Assembly (NCBI GenBank): GCA_035546935.1
Contig: DASZVP010000001.1
Location: 29,607-93,606 of the forward strand
Length of the DNA stretch: 64,000 nucleotides
Reading direction: 5' to 3'
From: DASZVP01 sp035546935
GTDB lineage: Bacteria > Patescibacteriota > Saccharimonadia > Saccharimonadales > UBA4665
Part shown: in pieces, positions 41,374-48,176 of the stretch
Numbering within the stretch: the stretch's first letter is position 1
Layout: every line of letters starts with the position of its first letter
The notes under the pieces: model-generated
What the model was told of the DNA's origin: nothing
Database searches by the model: none
What the model saw: only the letters and a program-made list of their open reading frames with translations
Position numbers and translations under genes: made by a program

Positions 41374-41994
41374 ATGGACATTCAGTTCTACGGAGCTAAC
41401 TGTGTAGTGTTAAGTGCCAAAGGCGTGCGCTTTGTGGTTGACGACAATCTGGCCGAACTGGGCGCCAAATCGGTGGCCAAGGCTGACGATGTGTCGCTTT
41501 ACACCGGTGTGCACGAGGGCGGCAATGGTCGTTTAATCTTGGACAGCCCCGGCGAGTATGAAGTTTCCGACGTATCAATCATTGGCATTGCCGCCCGCGC
41601 TCACACTGATGAGCCGGACAAAAAAACCGCCACCATCTTTAAATTGACTGCTGGTGACACCAATATTGTAGTGACCGGTCACGTCTATCCAGAGCTGAGC
41701 GAGGCCCAGATGGAAGCCATAGGCATGGTAGACATTCTAGTTGTGCCGGTTGGCGGCAACGGCTACACCGTTGACCCGGTTGGCGCTCTGAAACTGATCA
41801 AAGAGATCGAGCCGAAGCTAGTAGTGCCGACGCACTACGCTGACAAAGCTTTGAAATTCCCGGTCCCGCAGCAAGAGCTGAGCGCAGCCCTGAACGAACT
41901 GGCTATGGAGCCTAAAGAAACCGTCGCCAAGCTCAAGTACAAGCCGGGCGAAGCCAGCGACGTCACTCAGCTGATCATTCTAGAAAAATCCTAG
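41374..41994 (+). CDS. MBL-fold protein, metal site degenerate
   Basis: A 206-residue protein of the COG2220-like metallo-beta-lactamase fold: 'DIQFYGANCVVLSAKGVRFV', 'ILDSPGEYEVSDVSIIGIA', 'VDILVVPVGGNGYTVDP' and 'EPKLVVPTHYAD'. The HxHxDH metal motif expected after the second strand is missing (LYTGVHEGGNG), leaving only the later His. It is therefore probably not a normal metallohydrolase. It sits in an apparent two-gene unit after the winged-helix regulator. Confidence 0.75.
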   Translation: MDIQFYGANCVVLSAKGVRFVVDDNLAELGAKSVAKADDVSLYTGVHEGGNGRLILDSPGEYEVSDVSIIGIAARAHTDEPDKKTATIFKLTAGDTNIVVTGHVYPELSEAQMEAIGMVDILVVPVGGNGYTVDPVGALKLIKEIEPKLVVPTHYADKALKFPVPQQELSAALNELAMEPKETVAKLKYKPGEASDVTQLIILEKS

Positions 41995-41998
41995 AGCC

Positions 41999-42070
41999 TG
42001 GTGGAGGCACCGGGAATTGAACCCAGCCGATCCGGTTCGCAGCCGGGCCGCGACACCAGTCTGTGCCCCC
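41999..42070 (-). tRNA. atypical tRNA-like RNA (Ala identity, anticodon position GCG)
   Basis: A 72-nt minus-strand cloverleaf with acceptor GGGGGCA / TGCCTCC containing a G3-U70 pair, discriminator A and encoded CCA; these are alanine identity elements, shared with tmRNA. The T arm CTGGG-TTCAATT-CCCGG is good. The anticodon-like loop is CTGCGAA (GCG, an Arg CGC triplet), with a mismatch at the top of its stem. The D arm is shrunken, and position 8 is C instead of the near-universal U. The 5' part (CTGGTGTCGCGG) recalls the tmRNA consensus. It is either a divergent tRNA or a tmRNA-like fragment without an mRNA domain. Confidence 0.5.
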
Positions 42071-42171
42071 GAAAGGGCTGCCCTAACACCAGGCACTTCT
42101 ATAGTAATTAACAGAGATTAAGTAATGATTAAGTTTCTCAAAATTGTTGCTTGTGTTGGTATAATAGAACC

Positions 42172-42251
42172 ATTGATTGGACTTGCGGTTATACAACCCT
42201 AGGTTCGCAGGCAAGCCCAATCCAAAAGGCAGCTCAGATGAGCTGCCTTTT
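42172..42251 (+). ncRNA. candidate three-way-junction small RNA
   Basis: A perfect TATAAT (42160-42165) is followed by a closed stem, GATTGGACTTGC paired with GCAAGCCCAATC, that encloses two small hairpins (GGTT-ATAC-AACC and CCT-aggttcgc-AGG). The terminator GGCAGCTC-AGAT-GAGCTGCCTTTT (42228-42251) follows. No gene follows on this strand; rpmB converges. So this is a free-standing RNA of about 80 nt. Not recognised. Confidence 0.55.
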
Positions 42252-42267
42252 GATATTGTGAGACAAA

Positions 42268-42480
42268 CTATTTAGCGACTGGTTCGACGGGGTTCAGCAG
42301 ACCTTTTTTCTTGAGGGTGCGGATAGCTTGGGTGCTGAGTTTCATGGTGACTTTTTTGCCGTCGACCATGACAGTCTTAGTCTGTAAGTTAGGCTTCCAG
42401 ACTTTCTTGGTGTGGCGTTGCGAAAAACTGACATTGCTGCCGTATTGCTTGCCTTTGCCGGTGAGATCACACTTCTGCAT
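42268..42480 (-). CDS. rpmB: 50S ribosomal protein L28
   Basis: A 70-residue basic protein. 'CDLTGKGKQYGSNVSFSQRH' and 'KVWKPNLQTKTVMVDGKKVT' match bL28 ('C.vTGK....G..vShs....kR.w.PNlq'). Cys4 is kept, but the other zinc cysteines are not. TACAAT lies 13 nt before the ATG, giving a very short leader. Confidence 0.95.
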   Translation of the reverse strand: MQKCDLTGKGKQYGSNVSFSQRHTKKVWKPNLQTKTVMVDGKKVTMKLSTQAIRTLKKKGLLNPVEPVAK

Positions 42481-42542
42481 AATTCAAGGTGTTATTGTAG
42501 CGAAAAATCGCCCGGGAGTCAACGCTTGCTATACTTAAAAGC

Positions 42543-43187
42543 ATGTTTGCCGGCTTGAGCCCAACTGAAATCCTGGTTGTGATCGCCTCGATCATTGTCT
42601 CGCTCTCGGTGCACGAGGCTATGCACGGCTTTGTGGCCCACTGGCTGGGTGACTCAACTGCCTCTGATATGGGCCGTCTCACTTTAAATCCACTGAAGCA
42701 CATTGATGCCGTTACTACTGTCATCTTGCCGGTTGTGCTGATTCTGACCACCGGCCAGCCCTTTTTTGCGGCCAAGCCGGTGCCATTTAACCCATACCGT
42801 GTGAAGTTCGACGAGTTCGGTGCTGCCATGGTCGGGCTGGCCGGGCCGTTCACCAATCTGTTGTTGGCCGCCGTCGGCGGTGGCGTTTTTCGTCTGTGGG
42901 CAGACGGCGCCAGCCAAGGCTTCGTGAACGGCCTGGCACTGTTCATCTTAGTTAACATCGGTTTCTTCATCTTCAACATGATCCCGTTGCCCCCCCTGGA
43001 CGGCTCGCGGCTGCTGTACGCCTTTGCGCCGGAGCCGCTGCAGAATGTCATGCGGGCCATTGAACAGATGGGTTTTGTAGCCATTCTGGTCTTTATGCTG
43101 GTACTGTTTCAGTTCGTTGCTCCAATCATCAGCAATCTGGAAGTTGATCTGTTCCAGCTGCTGACGGGCGTTTCGCTAGGTTCATAA
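42543..43187 (+). CDS. M50 (site-2 type) membrane metalloprotease
   Basis: A 214-residue polytopic protein with HEAMH (HExxH) in the first helix (VSLSVHEAMHGFVAHWLGDS) and the third zinc ligand in 'FFIFNMIPLPPLDGSRLLYA' (NxxPxxxxDG). The family cleaves substrates inside the membrane; the compact form without a PDZ domain, seen here, has unknown substrates. TATACT ends 7 nt before the ATG: leaderless. Confidence 0.92.
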   Translation: MFAGLSPTEILVVIASIIVSLSVHEAMHGFVAHWLGDSTASDMGRLTLNPLKHIDAVTTVILPVVLILTTGQPFFAAKPVPFNPYRVKFDEFGAAMVGLAGPFTNLLLAAVGGGVFRLWADGASQGFVNGLALFILVNIGFFIFNMIPLPPLDGSRLLYAFAPEPLQNVMRAIEQMGFVAILVFMLVLFQFVAPIISNLEVDLFQLLTGVSLGS

Positions 43188-43205
43188 CGCTTGGTATAAT
43201 AGGGG

Positions 43206-43379
43206 TGTCGGGGAGGCCTAAAAACCTCAGCCGGGCACATGATTATCTGAATACTAATCATTTGGAAGCCTAATATTTGCACCGGCCGTGGCCAGCGCGT
43301 GAGGGCATCCACCTCGCATAACGCAGGTGATCCAACCCGGTCCCGATCTAAAAAGCCAAGCCTAAAAGCTTGGTTTTTT
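43206..43379 (+). ncRNA. candidate structured RNA (about 174 nt) with own promoter and terminator
   Basis: TATAAT at 43195-43200 starts the RNA. The ends can pair (TCGGGG near the start with CCCGA near 43345). Internal hairpins include ATGATT ... AATCAT and CCACCT ... AGGTG. A clear terminator ends it: CCAAGC-ctaaaa-GCTTGGTTTTTT (43355-43379). No coding frame and no downstream plus-strand gene. Size and architecture would be compatible with a 6S-like RNA, but no conserved sequence proves this. Confidence 0.5.
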
Positions 43380-43381
43380 CG

Positions 43382-43481
43382 TTTCACCTTGGTCGGGGTG
43401 ACAGGACTTGAGCTTACGGCTACGCCGTAAGCGAACCCTGCACCTTTTTGATTTGGTCGCAGGTTCAAATCGGTCACTGCC
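43382..43481. repeat. tRNA-Pro-derived rearranged element
   Basis: Positions 43382-43411 repeat the 3' end of tRNA-Pro and its flank (29 of 30 bases identical to 43510-43539). The copy continues with a perfect hairpin GCTTACGGC-TAC-GCCGTAAGC inserted where the T loop should be, and then the other T-stem strand. At 43455-43481 a second T-arm-like piece, GGTCGCAGGTTCAAATCGG, runs in the opposite orientation. Confidence 0.65.
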
Positions 43482-43485
43482 AAAG

Positions 43486-43512
43486 TAAAAGGCCCAGACA
43501 AGCTGAGCCTTT
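43486..43512 (-). terminator. terminator of tRNA-Pro
   Basis: On the minus strand, AGGCTCAG-cttg-TCTGGGCCTTTT lies directly after the tRNA. Confidence 0.65.
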
Positions 43513-43517
43513 CACCG

Positions 43518-43593
43518 TGGTCGGGGTGACAGGACTTGAACCTGCGACCTCACGGCCCCCAGCCGTACGCGCTACCAGCTGCGCTACACCCCG
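43518..43593 (-). tRNA. tRNA-Pro (GGG)
   Basis: Acceptor CGGGGTG / CACCCCG with the C1-G72 pair typical of bacterial tRNA-Pro, discriminator A, encoded CCA, anticodon loop CTGGGGG (GGG), T arm GGTTCAAGTCC. Confidence 0.94.
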
Positions 43594-43598
43594 TCGTC

Positions 43599-43705
43599 GA
43601 AACGTACGCTCCTGCCTCGTTTTGCCTGAACGGCAAAAGCTTCGGCTTAGAGCTACGTTTCTCCTCTAAATTTCACAAACAGCTAAAGCTTGGTTTGTGA
43701 AATTT
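43599..43705. repeat. two strong inverted repeats upstream of tRNA-Pro
   Basis: GAAACGTA ... TACGTTTC (43599-43661) encloses TTTTGCC-tgaac-GGCAAAA. Next comes AAATTTCACAAAC ... GTTTGTGAAATTT (43668-43705), a 13-bp perfect stem. They lie 5' of tRNA-Pro on its strand. Function unknown; possibly a terminator or processing structures. The remaining gap to 43829 shows nothing else. Confidence 0.5.
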
Positions 43706-43829
43706 GCTTAAGTGAACAGGGGTTGATTATAGCAGATTTACCTCTGGTGGAGCTAGTAAGTCGGAAAATCTTACTGCGGCCGGTGTCAAATCAACATATG
43801 CTGGTAAGGTTAAATTAAAAGGAGGGCCT

Positions 43830-43979
43830 ATGTTATTAGCTGCGTTGATCGTATTGCTACTATGGCTGCTCGGTTTTTCGTTCCACATTGCCGGCGGCTT
43901 CATCCATTTATTACTGATAATCGGGGTGATCATGCTCATTATCCGTTTGCTGAATGGGCGCCGCGCCCCAACAGTATAG
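43830..43979 (+). CDS. lmo0937-type small membrane protein (49 aa)
   Basis: MLLAALIVLLLWLLGFSFHI opens two helices; the second is 'GGFIHLLLIIGVIMLIIRLL', followed by a basic NGRRAP end. This is the layout of the widespread lmo0937/DUF5670 family ('LWLLGF ... GG.iH.LLvia.i...i.ll'). Function is unknown in all species. AAAAGGAGG precedes the ATG. It ends 9 nt before the YggT-like gene and is probably co-transcribed with it. Confidence 0.85.
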   Translation: MLLAALIVLLLWLLGFSFHIAGGFIHLLLIIGVIMLIIRLLNGRRAPTV

Positions 43980-43988
43980 GAGGTGAAA

Positions 43989-44378
43989 ATGGCTGATAGA
44001 GTTGTAACCACTCAAGAAGCGGCTCCGGCCGCAACTACTACCGGCGCGGCGCGCCAAACCACTGTCGTGCATCCTGGTCCAGGAATCGTGGCCGCCCGCG
44101 CTATCTGGTGGATCGCTGGCGTAATATTAGTCCTATTGGGCTTTAGATTTGTCCTAGCACTGCTCGGCGCCAACCCTAGCAACGGCTTTGCCAACTTCAT
44201 ATACACCACTAGCCACCCGTTTGTAGCCCCATTCTTCGGGCTGTTTAGCTACGACACCCGCCTTGGCGTATCTCGCTTTGAGATTTATACACTGATAGCC
44301 ATGGCTGTTTACGCTGTCATTGCCTGGGGCTTGGCTCGCCTCGTGACTCTAAACCGCACTCCGCACGCTGCGTATTAG
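43989..44378 (+). CDS. YggT-like membrane protein
   Basis: A 129-residue protein. After a 40-residue Ala/Thr-rich N-terminus it has two helices; the core 'FRFVLALLGANPSNGFANFI' and 'HPFVAPFFGLFSYDTRLG' matches the YggT family, linked in other bacteria to osmotic tolerance or cell-division complexes. The ATG at 43989 sits just behind AGGAGGT; an in-frame GTG at 43983 overlaps the ribosome site and is rejected. Confidence 0.8.
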   Translation: MADRVVTTQEAAPAATTTGAARQTTVVHPGPGIVAARAIWWIAGVILVLLGFRFVLALLGANPSNGFANFIYTTSHPFVAPFFGLFSYDTRLGVSRFEIYTLIAMAVYAVIAWGLARLVTLNRTPHAAY

Positions 44379-44468
44379 CGCACCTCAAGACCAGGTGTTG
44401 CCTCTTGCAAACTAGCCAGAAAGTAGTAAAATATATAAATTAACCTTTCTAGCTAAAAAGCAAGAGAT

Positions 44469-46124
44469 ATGAGTTGGTTTAGGCGATCCCCAGAAACTAG
44501 GGAAGATATAGAGCCGGCAGCAGGTTTGCCGGTGCCTATGCTGGTTGATGTTCCGGGGCCGGGTGACGCTGTTGAGCCTAAGTCGACGTTCACGGCAGCT
44601 CATGACTGGCTGGGAGTGCACCGCGAGGCTTTGGAGATGTTAGTGGAAGATATGGCCGATATTGATGGCTTATTTGATCCTGAAATTTTTGATACGGCTG
44701 CCAGTCAAGCCTTTGCCAGTATTTACGGCACAACCCCCACTGTTAACCGTTTGCACCGACGCGGCATGCAAAACGGTAATCTTCAGAATGTCTATGACAT
44801 GATCCACGGTGCTTCACAATTTACGATTGACAATGAACCAGATGAGATTCGACCGATTATTGAAGATCTATTCCAGATTTCGCGGGGACCGGTTCATGAT
44901 GCCGCAGTCGACAATTTAACTCAGACTACCGTGGAACTCCAACCATTAGTTCGCCGGATTGACCAGTCAGCCAGGGAATTGGCAGACCAGGTTGATTTAA
45001 TTGTCTCTGACAGTCCAGAAATGGCCTATGACCTCTTGAAAATGCTCGCCAGCTTTAATGAAAATAGGGAGGAAGAAGTGCCGCAGCCAGAAGCGACCTT
45101 CACCTTGGGCCTTCATATTGAAGCGGTAAACCACGGCGAGGCCAACATTTTGAGTAGATTGATTGAGGCTGCGACAAGCGGCGAATTTGATGAATATATT
45201 CGGCATGATCTGTTGGTAGCGGCAGTTGCCAGTCATGGACCGACCGAAACTGAAACCCAGAAACTATGGCGGTTAACCCGAAGGCTGCTGCGTGATGTTC
45301 CCGTCGAGGAGCAGATGCAGCGGCTGGAGAGCGCGAGTGCTGATTGGCCCGATGACGTCAAGGCAGAGATAATTTTTGCCAGAGGCATTTTGGTCGACAG
45401 GTTGAAAGCTGAACAAGCAGCTGCGCAGCAAATCGTTGAGGATATACGCATTACTAAGCTGACACCTGAAGCAGCTCGAAAGAAAGTCGATGATGCCGCT
45501 AAATACATAATTAATCTGGTGTCGGAAGTGCCACCATCTATGCTGGCGCGCGGAGTTAAGGTTCAGCGGGTAATTTCTGAAGTAGAACGCCGGCAGCGCC
45601 GCAAAACCCGACCGGTCGTACAGCCAGAGCCAGAGGTAGAGGTACCGGCTCAGGCTGAAGCTGCTGAAGCCAATCAAGAGCAAGAGCGAGAAAAGCGATT
45701 CCATGTGCGTTATCTGGCAATGAATACGGGAGAAACCGCCGAGAGGGGTACTCCTGAATTTGATGCGTGGATCGCAGACTTCTTGAGAGGGTTTAAAGGC
45801 AATAAAGACCTCATTACTGATCTGAAAAATACTTTTGATTGGATAGAGTACGAGATGGACTTATCCAAGAGTCCTCTCGATGGGCTGGAACCTTTGGGGA
45901 TAATCATGGTGCAAGGGAAACCGCATACGGCCTACCGCATTAAACCTTCTCATGTCACGGGTCTAAGCCTTCGTAGCCGAAAAATTATTGAAAGACACAG
46001 GTTAGTTGTAGTTAAGCCTGAGGGCGAAGACATCATCGACCTTATTAAAATAGTTCATCGCGATAAGTTGGATCAGTTTGAGCGCAGCGTTAGTGTTAGA
46101 AGTAAAGCTGGCGTACGCTATTAA
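44469..46124 (+). CDS. 551-aa unknown protein, C-terminal domain possibly RelE-like
   Basis: No family recognised. Residues about 40-400 are acidic and mostly helical without repeats. A Pro/Glu/Ala linker (QPEPEVEVPAQAEAAEANQE) separates a C-terminal domain that begins KRFHVRYLAMNTGETAERG and ends 'AYRIKPSHVTGLSLRSRK' then 'DLIKIVHRDKLDQFER'. The last part has the strand-Arg-strand-HR look of RelE/HigB toxins, but this is only a resemblance. No signal peptide or membrane helix, so it is cytoplasmic. A TAAAAT box lies about 30 nt upstream. Confidence 0.5.
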   Translation: MSWFRRSPETREDIEPAAGLPVPMLVDVPGPGDAVEPKSTFTAAHDWLGVHREALEMLVEDMADIDGLFDPEIFDTAASQAFASIYGTTPTVNRLHRRGMQNGNLQNVYDMIHGASQFTIDNEPDEIRPIIEDLFQISRGPVHDAAVDNLTQTTVELQPLVRRIDQSARELADQVDLIVSDSPEMAYDLLKMLASFNENREEEVPQPEATFTLGLHIEAVNHGEANILSRLIEAATSGEFDEYIRHDLLVAAVASHGPTETETQKLWRLTRRLLRDVPVEEQMQRLESASADWPDDVKAEIIFARGILVDRLKAEQAAAQQIVEDIRITKLTPEAARKKVDDAAKYIINLVSEVPPSMLARGVKVQRVISEVERRQRRKTRPVVQPEPEVEVPAQAEAAEANQEQEREKRFHVRYLAMNTGETAERGTPEFDAWIADFLRGFKGNKDLITDLKNTFDWIEYEMDLSKSPLDGLEPLGIIMVQGKPHTAYRIKPSHVTGLSLRSRKIIERHRLVVVKPEGEDIIDLIKIVHRDKLDQFERSVSVRSKAGVRY

Positions 46125-46150
46125 TATACGCACATGCTAAGATAGAAGGC

Positions 46151-46840
46151 ATGTGGCAGGAAACCAAACACGGGCTCTATAAACAGTTTAACTTCGACGA
46201 TTTTAAGCACGCCTGGGCATTTATGAATGAAGTGGCCGATGTGGCTGAGGAAATGCAACACCACCCGCGCTGGGAAAACGAGTGGAACGTGGTGCAAATT
46301 TGGCTTATAACCCACGACAATGATAATAAGATCACTGATCGCGATCATGAGTTAGCGGCCGCTATTGACGAGCTGTACAAAGGCGAGGCGCCGCAAGGGG
46401 AGAAGGCGCCGCTGGCCGACGTACACCCCGATGAGGTGAAGATATTTGCTGATGGCGGCTCACGCGGCAACCCCGGCCCGTCGGCCAGCGGCTACGTCGT
46501 CCTTGATATGGAAGACAACGTGCTGGTGGACGAGGGCGTTTATCTCGGTGTTACCACCAATAACCAGGCCGAATACACAGCCCTCAAATTGGCGCTGGAA
46601 ACCTGTTTGAAAATGGGCGTGCGGGAAGTTCACGTCTACATGGACAGCCTGCTGGTGATCAATCAAATGAAAGGCATTTTTAAGATTAAAAACCGGGATT
46701 TGTGGCCGATCCACGATGCTATCCAAAAGCTGGCCAAACAGTTCAAAAAGATTGGCTACAGCCACGTGCCGCGCGAGTTCAACAAGCTGGCCGACGCGGC
46801 CGTTAACCGCGCTCTAGACGAGCACATTGCCCAAGGCTGA
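46151..46840 (+). CDS. fusion of pterin-4a-carbinolamine dehydratase and RNase HI
   Basis: A 229-residue protein. Residues about 1-78 are a PCD/DCoH domain with the active-site pattern 'AEEMQHHPRWENEWNVVQIW' and 'LITHDNDNKITDRD'. Residues about 95-229 are RNase HI-like: 'KIFADGGSRGNPGPSASGYV' (Asp), 'TNNQAEYTALKLALE' (Glu), 'VYMDSLLVINQMKG' (Asp) and 'REFNKLADAAVNRALDEH' (Asp), so the nuclease quartet is complete. The join is continuous with no frameshift. The pairing is unusual, since PCD normally recycles biopterin. TAAGAT ends 7 nt before the ATG: leaderless. Confidence 0.9.
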   Translation: MWQETKHGLYKQFNFDDFKHAWAFMNEVADVAEEMQHHPRWENEWNVVQIWLITHDNDNKITDRDHELAAAIDELYKGEAPQGEKAPLADVHPDEVKIFADGGSRGNPGPSASGYVVLDMEDNVLVDEGVYLGVTTNNQAEYTALKLALETCLKMGVREVHVYMDSLLVINQMKGIFKIKNRDLWPIHDAIQKLAKQFKKIGYSHVPREFNKLADAAVNRALDEHIAQG

Positions 46841-46871
46841 CAAACTCTAACAGAGGTGGTATAATGCTTAT

Positions 46872-47237
46872 CGGCCAGAGTATCGGCCGTTCGCGTGCCT
46901 CCGGGCACGAGGAAAGTCCGGGCAGCAAAGGGAAGGGCAGTCGCTAACGGCGACCGGGGGTGACCCTAGGGAAAGTGCCACAGAAACGAAACTGCCACTT
47001 CGGTGGCAAAGGTGAAACGAGTGGGGTAAGAGCCCACAGTGGTCCGCGGTGACGCGGATCAGAGGTAAACCCTGTCCGCTGCAAGGAGATGGATTTCTTT
47101 GAGCCTAAAGCTCGAAGCGTCCCGCTAAGAATTCATCATAAGATCCGCTCGAGCCGCGTGGCAACACACGGCCTAGATAGATGAACGGCAACGGCCTCAC
47201 GGCCTTACAGAACCCGGCTTACAGATACTCTGGCCTA
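46872..47237 (+). ncRNA. rnpB: RNase P RNA (bacterial type A)
   Basis: The ends pair (GGCCAGAGTAT 46873-46883 with ATACTCTGGCC 47225-47235, helix P1). Conserved core pieces are in order: GAGGAAAGTCCGGGC, ACAGAAA, 'GGGGTAAGAGCCCACAG', 'AAACCC', 'AAGGAGA', 'TAGATAGATGA' and 'ACAGAACCCGGCTTA'. The promoter is CTGACA, 17 nt, TATAAT (46837-46865). It is the catalytic RNA for tRNA 5' maturation. Confidence 0.96.
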
Positions 47238-47341
47238 TATGATAGAATCTGAATAATAGATGAAAATGCCTTATTACAACTCCACCGACCGATAAGTACT
47301 TCTTTAGTCTCTACTAAAGATTACTTAAATTGGAGTTTGAT

Positions 47342-47563
47342 ATGGAATACCTTTGGTTGAATAACGATAGGCGTGAAGCCTTAGATCGTGCCGTAGAGAT
47401 AGAAGTAGCCGTGCAAGAGCGACAATGGAGTTGGATAGAAAAACTGCCTTTGGCCGAAGGAGAGCGCAACGAAGTTTTTAAGCGCATGTGTTTGGCAATG
47501 GGTCAGTTTATGGACGCGATGCTCGATCCAGAGAAGGCAGCTAAACTGCTCGAAACAGATTAA
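47342..47563 (+). CDS. small acidic protein (73 aa), unknown
   Basis: EYLWLNNDRREALDRAVEIE opens a helical protein with no recognised domain. GGAG lies 7 nt before ATG 47342, which decides the start over TTG 47330. It is a single gene ended by a clear terminator, lying between rnpB and the convergent ribosomal-protein operon. The 47238-47341 gap holds only a small hairpin, CTTTAG-tct-CTAAAG. Confidence 0.65.
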   Translation: MEYLWLNNDRREALDRAVEIEVAVQERQWSWIEKLPLAEGERNEVFKRMCLAMGQFMDAMLDPEKAAKLLETD

Positions 47564-47579
47564 TAAATAGCATAGATCC

Positions 47580-47609
47580 TAAAAAGACCTCTTTTAGAGG
47601 TCTTTTTAG
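47580..47609. terminator. bidirectional terminator
   Basis: AAAAAGACCTC-TTTTA-GAGGTCTTTTT sits between the convergent small gene and rplT and has T runs on both strands. Confidence 0.9.
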
Positions 47610-47626
47610 TTTGTGTGTCAAAGAGG

Positions 47627-47971
47627 TTATTTCTTAGCAGCTTTGACGACAGCGGTGAAGGCTTTGGGCTCGTTGACCGCCAGTTCGGCCAGAACTTTGC
47701 GGTCCAAAGTAACGCCAGCCTTCTTGAGACCGGCAATCAGGGCAGAGTAGGTGGTGCCATTTAGGCGGGCGCCGGCGTTGATGCGCGCGTTCCACAGTTG
47801 GCGGAAGGTACGCTTGCGGTCACGGCGGTCACGAGTGGCATTTTGCAGTGAGCGGGTAACGGCTTGTTTGCCGCGCTTAACAGAGACGCGGTTAGGGTGT
47901 GAAAAGCCCTTTGTAGCCTTGCGAATCTTATTGTGTTTGGCGCGTGAAGTGACGCCTCGTTTAACTCTCAT
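47627..47971 (-). CDS. rplT: 50S ribosomal protein L20
   Basis: A 114-residue basic protein. 'RVKRGVTSRAKHNKIRKATK' and 'RTFRQLWNARINAGARLNGT' are typical bL20 segments. It is last in infC-rpmI-rplT, 4 nt after rpmI. In other bacteria L20 or IF3 feeds back on this operon. Confidence 0.97.
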   Translation of the reverse strand: MRVKRGVTSRAKHNKIRKATKGFSHPNRVSVKRGKQAVTRSLQNATRDRRDRKRTFRQLWNARINAGARLNGTTYSALIAGLKKAGVTLDRKVLAELAVNEPKAFTAVVKAAKK

Positions 47972-47975
47972 TAAT

Positions 47976-48176
47976 TTAAGCTCCTAAATTCTTCTTGATG
48001 TGCTTGGCAGCGGAGCCAGTGCGGGTTGATAAACCGCGCAAAGAACGCTTGCGGCCGCCACTTTTCTTACCGAGGAAGTGGTTCATGTTAGGGTGCCCAA
48101 CGCGAACTTTACCGTTCTTGCTGAGTTTGACGCGGTCTTTGGTGCCGCTGTGGGTCTTAAGTTTCAGTTTAGGCAT
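47976..48176 (-). CDS. rpmI: 50S ribosomal protein L35
   Basis: A 66-residue basic protein. 'PKLKLKTHSGTKDRVKLSKN' and 'HFLGKKSGGRKRSLRGL' match bL35. It overlaps the end of infC by 8 nt and precedes rplT, the conserved order. Confidence 0.96.
   Translation of the reverse strand: MPKLKLKTHSGTKDRVKLSKNGKVRVGHPNMNHFLGKKSGGRKRSLRGLSTRTGSAAKHIKKNLGA

Noticed and set aside
42000..42350. A complete tmRNA ending at the tRNA-like RNA
   Set aside because: The upstream space on the minus strand is occupied by another terminator-ended RNA and rpmB, and no tag reading frame or pseudoknot region is present.
43109..43501. 130-codon minus-strand ORF
   Set aside because: It spans the end of the M50 gene, the structured RNA and the tRNA-Pro-derived element, so it is an accidental frame.
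43382..43593. Attachment sites of an integrated plasmid or phage at tRNA-Pro
   Set aside because: The repeat resembles an att duplication, but only 98 nt lie between the copies and no integrase or cargo is present, so a classic integrated element is not supported.
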